64,000 nucleotides of DNA from Epiperipatus broadwayi (Eukaryota; Onychophora; Udeonychophora; Euonychophora; Peripatidae), in contig JAQFVV010001089.1 of the NCBI GenBank assembly GCA_028023455.1, positions 50,427-114,426 on the forward strand, read 5' to 3'. Position 1 is the stretch's first letter; each line of letters opens with the position of its first letter. The position numbers were made by a program, and so were the translations under genes. The notes below the pieces were generated by a model that searched no databases, had not been told where the DNA came from, and saw only the letters and a program-made list of their open reading frames with translations. Below are positions 59,967-64,000 of the stretch, one piece after another.

Positions 59967-60602
59967 TCTAGAACAAAAAGTAAAACAATACCAGAATAAT
60001 ATGTTAAATTATATTAAAAATCTCTAATTTTGATATTAACACATATATTAAACATAAATATAGGCTCCTTTTTAGTTGGCCCATACGATATGTATGAATA
60101 TACAAAAATTTCAAGGAATTCAGGTAAAAGCGTCAAATTTTGAATTTCAATTAAAAATACAGCGATTCATTATTATAAAATTTGACCATGTATTACAAAA
60201 ATACTGATATTTAGTTTCTTCCATTGACTCCTTTATTATTATATTATGTCAATTATTTTATAATTAAAAGATATGTATGCTTGTTTATATTTAATTATAT
60301 TTTCAATATTCATAGACTTAATGCTGATTTAAAAATAAATAATATGTAGTGAAAGTAGTATTTTGCAAATTAATTTTTTTAAAACATATCAATGAAATTA
60401 TCTCTAGATATGGAATACACTTTGCAGATTTATATAAAGGAATGTAAAAGACAACTAGCTCATATTTGAATATATATGTGAAGATACAAAACAAAAAATA
60501 ATGAATAAATGTAAAATTAATATATTTGTATGGGTATTGTATGAATTATTATAATTATTATATACATTGAAAATGATATTTATATTATACAATTGCGATA
60601 TG
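59929..60602. other. Spacer between the satellite and RTE copy 3 (right arm)
   Basis: Reverse complement of 54,714-55,422 with many small differences. One segment near 60,062-60,090 has no counterpart in the left arm. It starts with (TA)n to about 59,960. No gene. Confidence 0.8.
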
Positions 60603-61099
60603 GAAACTGCAGAAAGGAGTTTGCTATTAACTGAAGGGAGACCCAGTTCTCTTGGAGGCCTTATAAAGGAACACAAGGACAAATTCTAATGTCCACTCCA
60701 TACGTTCTTGGTCATTGCAGCTGTTATTACTATGTGATTATTCATATAGTATCTAGCACGAACATGGATGGGTGCTCACACCAACACTAGCCCGGGTGTG
60801 TGAGTTTATTGGCTTTTTACCTCTGAGTTTAAGATCAAGAAACACCATGGTCTTTCTTCTCAGTGCCTGATTAGGCAGGAGAATGAATGTTTGTGTAAAT
60901 GATAAATATTTTCCTACAATTATACAATTATGACGAGACAAAAATAAAGCATGGCCCTTATTCCCAGGGAGGAGACTGTAAAGTCACCAGCAAGGCAGGT
61001 TGAGTGGTGCCAAATGGAGGAGTGCTAAGAATCCCCTGATTGCGGAGCCCAGGCTGCCATTTGATGATGACTTTTTATTTAGGTACTTACAACTGCAGA

Positions 61100-62139
61100 T
61101 CACTTTCAAGTGAAGGAGAAGATTGCAAGAATTAGAAGAAAGAACTGTCTTATATTAAATGGGACATTATTGGACTTTGTGAAGTTAGAAGAAAAGGTGA
61201 AGAAACAATTGATTTTAAAAAGTGGACATATACTCTATTATAAAAGGCACACATATTGGAAATACAAGTGGAGATTAGGAATTCATTATAAATAAAAAGT
61301 GGAAGAACAATATTGTGGAGATTGATGGTGTATCAGGACAGAGTGGCAAGATTAGTTATACAACTTAATAGCAGATACCAAATGCAGATAATTCAGGTTT
61401 ATGCCCCAACAGAGTTCTCATAGTGATGAAGTAGTAGAAGATTTTTATATGGATGTACAAAGGCTTTTGATCAGAGTAAACAACATTTTAAAATTGTTAT
61501 GGGAGACTTTAATGCTAGAATTGGTAGACAAATGAAAAGATGAAATTGCTGTAGGTAATTTTGGTTATGGTAATAGAAATGAGGGAGGACATAGACTTGT
61601 GGAGTTTGCAGAAAGAAAAAACTTTATATTATGAATTCATTTTTGAGAAAAATGTTAAAGGGAAATGGACATGGAAGCATCCAAATGAAGGTACAGCAGA
61701 ATTGGATTATATTTTGACTAACAGAAAATACATATTTCAAGATTGTAATGTTCTTAATAAATTTAACACAGGAAGTGATCATCGATTAGTAAGGTGTAAG
61801 TTACGTGTTAATGTAAAACTAGAGAGACAAAAATTATTAAGAAAAACAATATTTACAGTTGATATTCCTAATCTTCAGAAACATTCTAATGAATTTAAAT
61901 TAGAACTTACAAATAGGTTTCAAGTGTTAGGAGATTTTGAACATGATTCAGATTTGAATGAAATTAATATGAAAATAACTGATACACTTTTAAAAACTGC
62001 AACAAACATAGCTGGTAGAAAAAAGCAGCAATTGACTAATAAAATTTCTACTGAGACTAGAGAATTTATGAAGAAAAGAAGGAATATGAAGATATACAAA
62101 AATGATGTATTAAAAAGAATTGAATATCTCGAATTTTAG
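61100..62139 (+). pseudogene. RTE endonuclease domain (right arm), broken
   Basis: Short frames give KSGHILYYK (61,110-61,295) and then the active-site region MGDFNARIGR (about 61,498). The frame at 61,561-62,139 has TWKHPNEG, ELDYILTNRKY and GSDHRLVRC. The catalytic residues can be found but never in one frame. Insertions of one or two bases cause most breaks. Confidence 0.82.
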
Positions 62140-62439
62140 TAAATGGTGGAGGAAAAGAGTTGAAAATGATATAAGAAAGTATAACTGTGAAATAGCAAGA
62201 AAAGCTGTAGAAGAAAATAAAAGTCTCAAAGAATGTTAAACAACATTTTGGTATTGATAGGAAATTTATATCTGCAATAAGAAAAAAAGATGGAATTATT
62301 ACTAAAAGAGATGACATCATGAAATTGGTAGAAGATTTTTATCAAGAATTATATAGTAATAAAGAACAAGTACCTCCTATATCTATTACATCTTCGAATT
62401 GCCCAGAATTTTAAATGAAGAAGTGAGACATGCAATTAA

Positions 62440-63770
62440 ATGTATGGAAAGGAAAGGCGTCCGGAGAATGATGGAATTATAATTGATATATTAAAAGAAG
62501 CAGGTGAAGAAATAGAAACAATTTTAGCAAAGTTATATACCAAATGTCTAAATGATAAAGATGTACCGGAAGATTGGAAGAATGCAGTAATAATATTAAT
62601 ATTTAAAAAAGGTGATAAAGAAGATATTAGAAATTACAGACCTATCAGCCTTTTATCAGTTTTATATAAAATTTTTACCAAGATAATTACCGATCTACAG
62701 AGAACTTTGGATTTCCACCAACCAAGAGAACAAGCTGGATTTAAAAGTGGTTTTAGTACAATAGATCATATCCAGGTATTGAGAGAAGTCATAGAAAGGA
62801 CAAATGAATATGAGTTGTCATTATGTTTTGGATTTGTAGATTATGAAAAGGCATTCGATTCTATACACATTTCTTCAGTGATTAAAGCATTGGATCATCA
62901 AGGTATAGATCCAGGATATTGTCATATTTTAAAGAATATTTATAAAAATGCAACAGCAACAATTAGATTACATAATGATACTGGGAAAAATCAACATTGA
63001 GAAAGGTGTAAGACAAGGTGACTCCATATCTCCAAAACTCTTTACAGCAGTGCTGCAAGAAGTATTTTGTGGATTAAAATGGGAAACTAAAGGAGTGAAA
63101 GTAAATGGAGAGTATTTAAGTCATTTAGATTTTGCAGATGATGTAGTTGTTTTTGCAAATAATGCTTCAGAGCTGCAGGAAATGTTGCAGGAGTTAGCAG
63201 ATGAAGTGAAAGTAGGACTAAAGATAAATGTTAAAAAGACTAAAGTAATGTTTAATCGATTTGCTCAAAATATGAAAAATAAAGATTGATTATGAAGAAT
63301 TAGAAAGAAGTTAACAGTTACAAATATCTTGGTCAGATTATTAATACAGATGGAAACATAATGGAGGAAATTAATCATAGAATTAAACTTGGTTGGAGTG
63401 CTTTTGGTAAGAATAACTTGATACTAAAAGGAAATATGCCTATGTGTTTGAAAAGGATGGTTTTTAACAAATGTGTTTTACCAGTTCTTACTTATGGATC
63501 TGAGACTTGGACACTTAATAGAAGAGCAATACAGAGACTTCGAGACCACTCAAAGGAATATGGAGAAGAGTATGTTGGGAGTAACAAGAAGAGATCGAAA
63601 ACGCAATGTATGGGTAAGTAGACAAACAGGTGTTACTGACCTTATTGAAAAAATTAAAGAGATTGAAGTGGAGTTGGGCTGGACATATTGCTAGAAGAGA
63701 TGATAATAGATGGACAATTGAAATTTTAAACTGGATTCAAGAGATTGTAAAAGACCCAGAAGGAGACCAC
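62440..63770 (+). pseudogene. RTE reverse transcriptase domain (right arm), broken
   Basis: The frame 62,440-63,000 covers NDGIIIDILKEAG, LIFKKGDKEDIRNYRP, QAGFKSGFSTIDH and VDYEKAFDS (motif A). A one-base insertion near 62,990 moves the continuation to 62,948-63,289 with GVRQGDSISPKLF and the catalytic FADD. The C-terminal pieces (63,361-63,621 and 63,473-63,694) carry LTYGSETWTLNRR and RDRKRNVWV. Catalytic residues are intact, unlike the left arm's FTDD. Confidence 0.84.
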
Positions 63771-64000
63771 ATGTGAGATGGATGGATGAAATAAGAAAAT
63801 GTGCAGGGGTGGTGTGGAGGAGAGAGAAGCTAAAGATCAGGAGAAGATGGATTAAACTTGGAGAGACCTTCATCCTGCAGTGGATTGATAATGGTTGATG
63901 TAATGATGATGATGGGTGCATTATCATATCATCATGCTAAATTTTTGTGCTAATACAATTAAATTTATAAAAGTTTGACAAAGCTGAAATGTTTTTTTTC

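Larger units (their letters stand above)
60603..63925 (+). mobile_element. RTE-type LINE, copy 3, full length (right arm)
   Basis: The mirror image of 51,464-54,713. It runs from CTGCAGAAAGGAGTTTGC at about 60,608 to the GATGATGATG tail at about 63,915. It has the same domain order but is broken by many one- and two-base insertions absent from the left arm (for example near 61,110, 61,250, 61,340, 62,230 and 62,990). The left-arm lesions FTDD and the TGA near 52,120 are not shared. Confidence 0.9.
51390..64000. repeat. Giant imperfect palindrome of about 12.6 kb
   Basis: Sequence from about 51,390 to 58,177 reappears as its reverse complement from 58,178 to the window end. It holds the RTE 3' flank, the full RTE element, about 0.7 kb of 5' flank, a (TA)n tract and the 407-bp satellite. 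Anchor points such as GCATGATGATATGATAATGC (51,451) pair with 63,937. The arms outside the satellite are almost equal in length (about 3.97 and 4.01 kb). By eye they are roughly 85-95 percent alike. The pairing runs to the last base of the window, so the right end is not seen. Real inverted duplication and misassembly are both possible. Confidence 0.93.

Overview
The window looks like transposon-rich, very AT-rich nuclear DNA from an invertebrate animal. The evidence is long (TA)n, (CA)n(TA)n and (TAA)n microsatellites, several non-LTR retrotransposon (LINE) families, a Penelope-like GIY-YIG endonuclease, a hAT element with a TTF-type zinc finger, and a Ty3/Gypsy remnant. I cannot name the species. 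Arthropod, mollusc and cnidarian genomes all carry this mix. I found no convincing host protein-coding gene, tRNA, rRNA or CRISPR array.

Layout. 1-8.6 kb: AT-rich DNA with microsatellites, one copy of a 147-bp dispersed repeat with a 17-bp flanking direct repeat, and a decayed LINE fragment (family B). 8.58-16.72 kb: a composite hAT element bounded by an exact 8-bp target duplication. It holds a near-intact transposase gene, a Ty3/Gypsy pol remnant with a probable 3' LTR, and a second copy of its own left end. 16.7-23.3 kb: mostly featureless, with one decayed reverse transcriptase scrap. 23.4-26.2 kb: a degenerate RTE-type LINE. 26.7-27.0 kb: a foldback element.

27.8-40.0 kb is a block of retroelements whose junctions nearly all fall on (TAA)n tracts: jockey/CR1-like LINE A, family-B LINE B1, family-B LINE B2, jockey/CR1-like LINE C, and a head-to-head pair of nearly identical Penelope-like fragments. 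40-51.4 kb is sparse: a stand-alone RTE 5' fragment, a perfect 78-bp tandem duplication, a 19-bp-arm hairpin, a possible promoter, a 1.26-kb TIR element and a decayed RTE 3' end.

51.39-64.0 kb is one large imperfect palindrome of about 12.6 kb. Each arm carries the same full-length RTE element, the same 0.7-kb flank and a (TA)n tract. The centre is a 407-bp satellite that runs in one orientation for about 6.8 units, then flips and runs the other way for about 4.3 units. The right arm is noisier than the left and contains an Illumina adapter core at 59,314, so part of this structure may be an assembly artefact. That must be settled before any biology is read into the palindrome.

The elements do not form a pathway. 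The coherent story is repeated insertion into simple-sequence tracts, plus inverted duplication.
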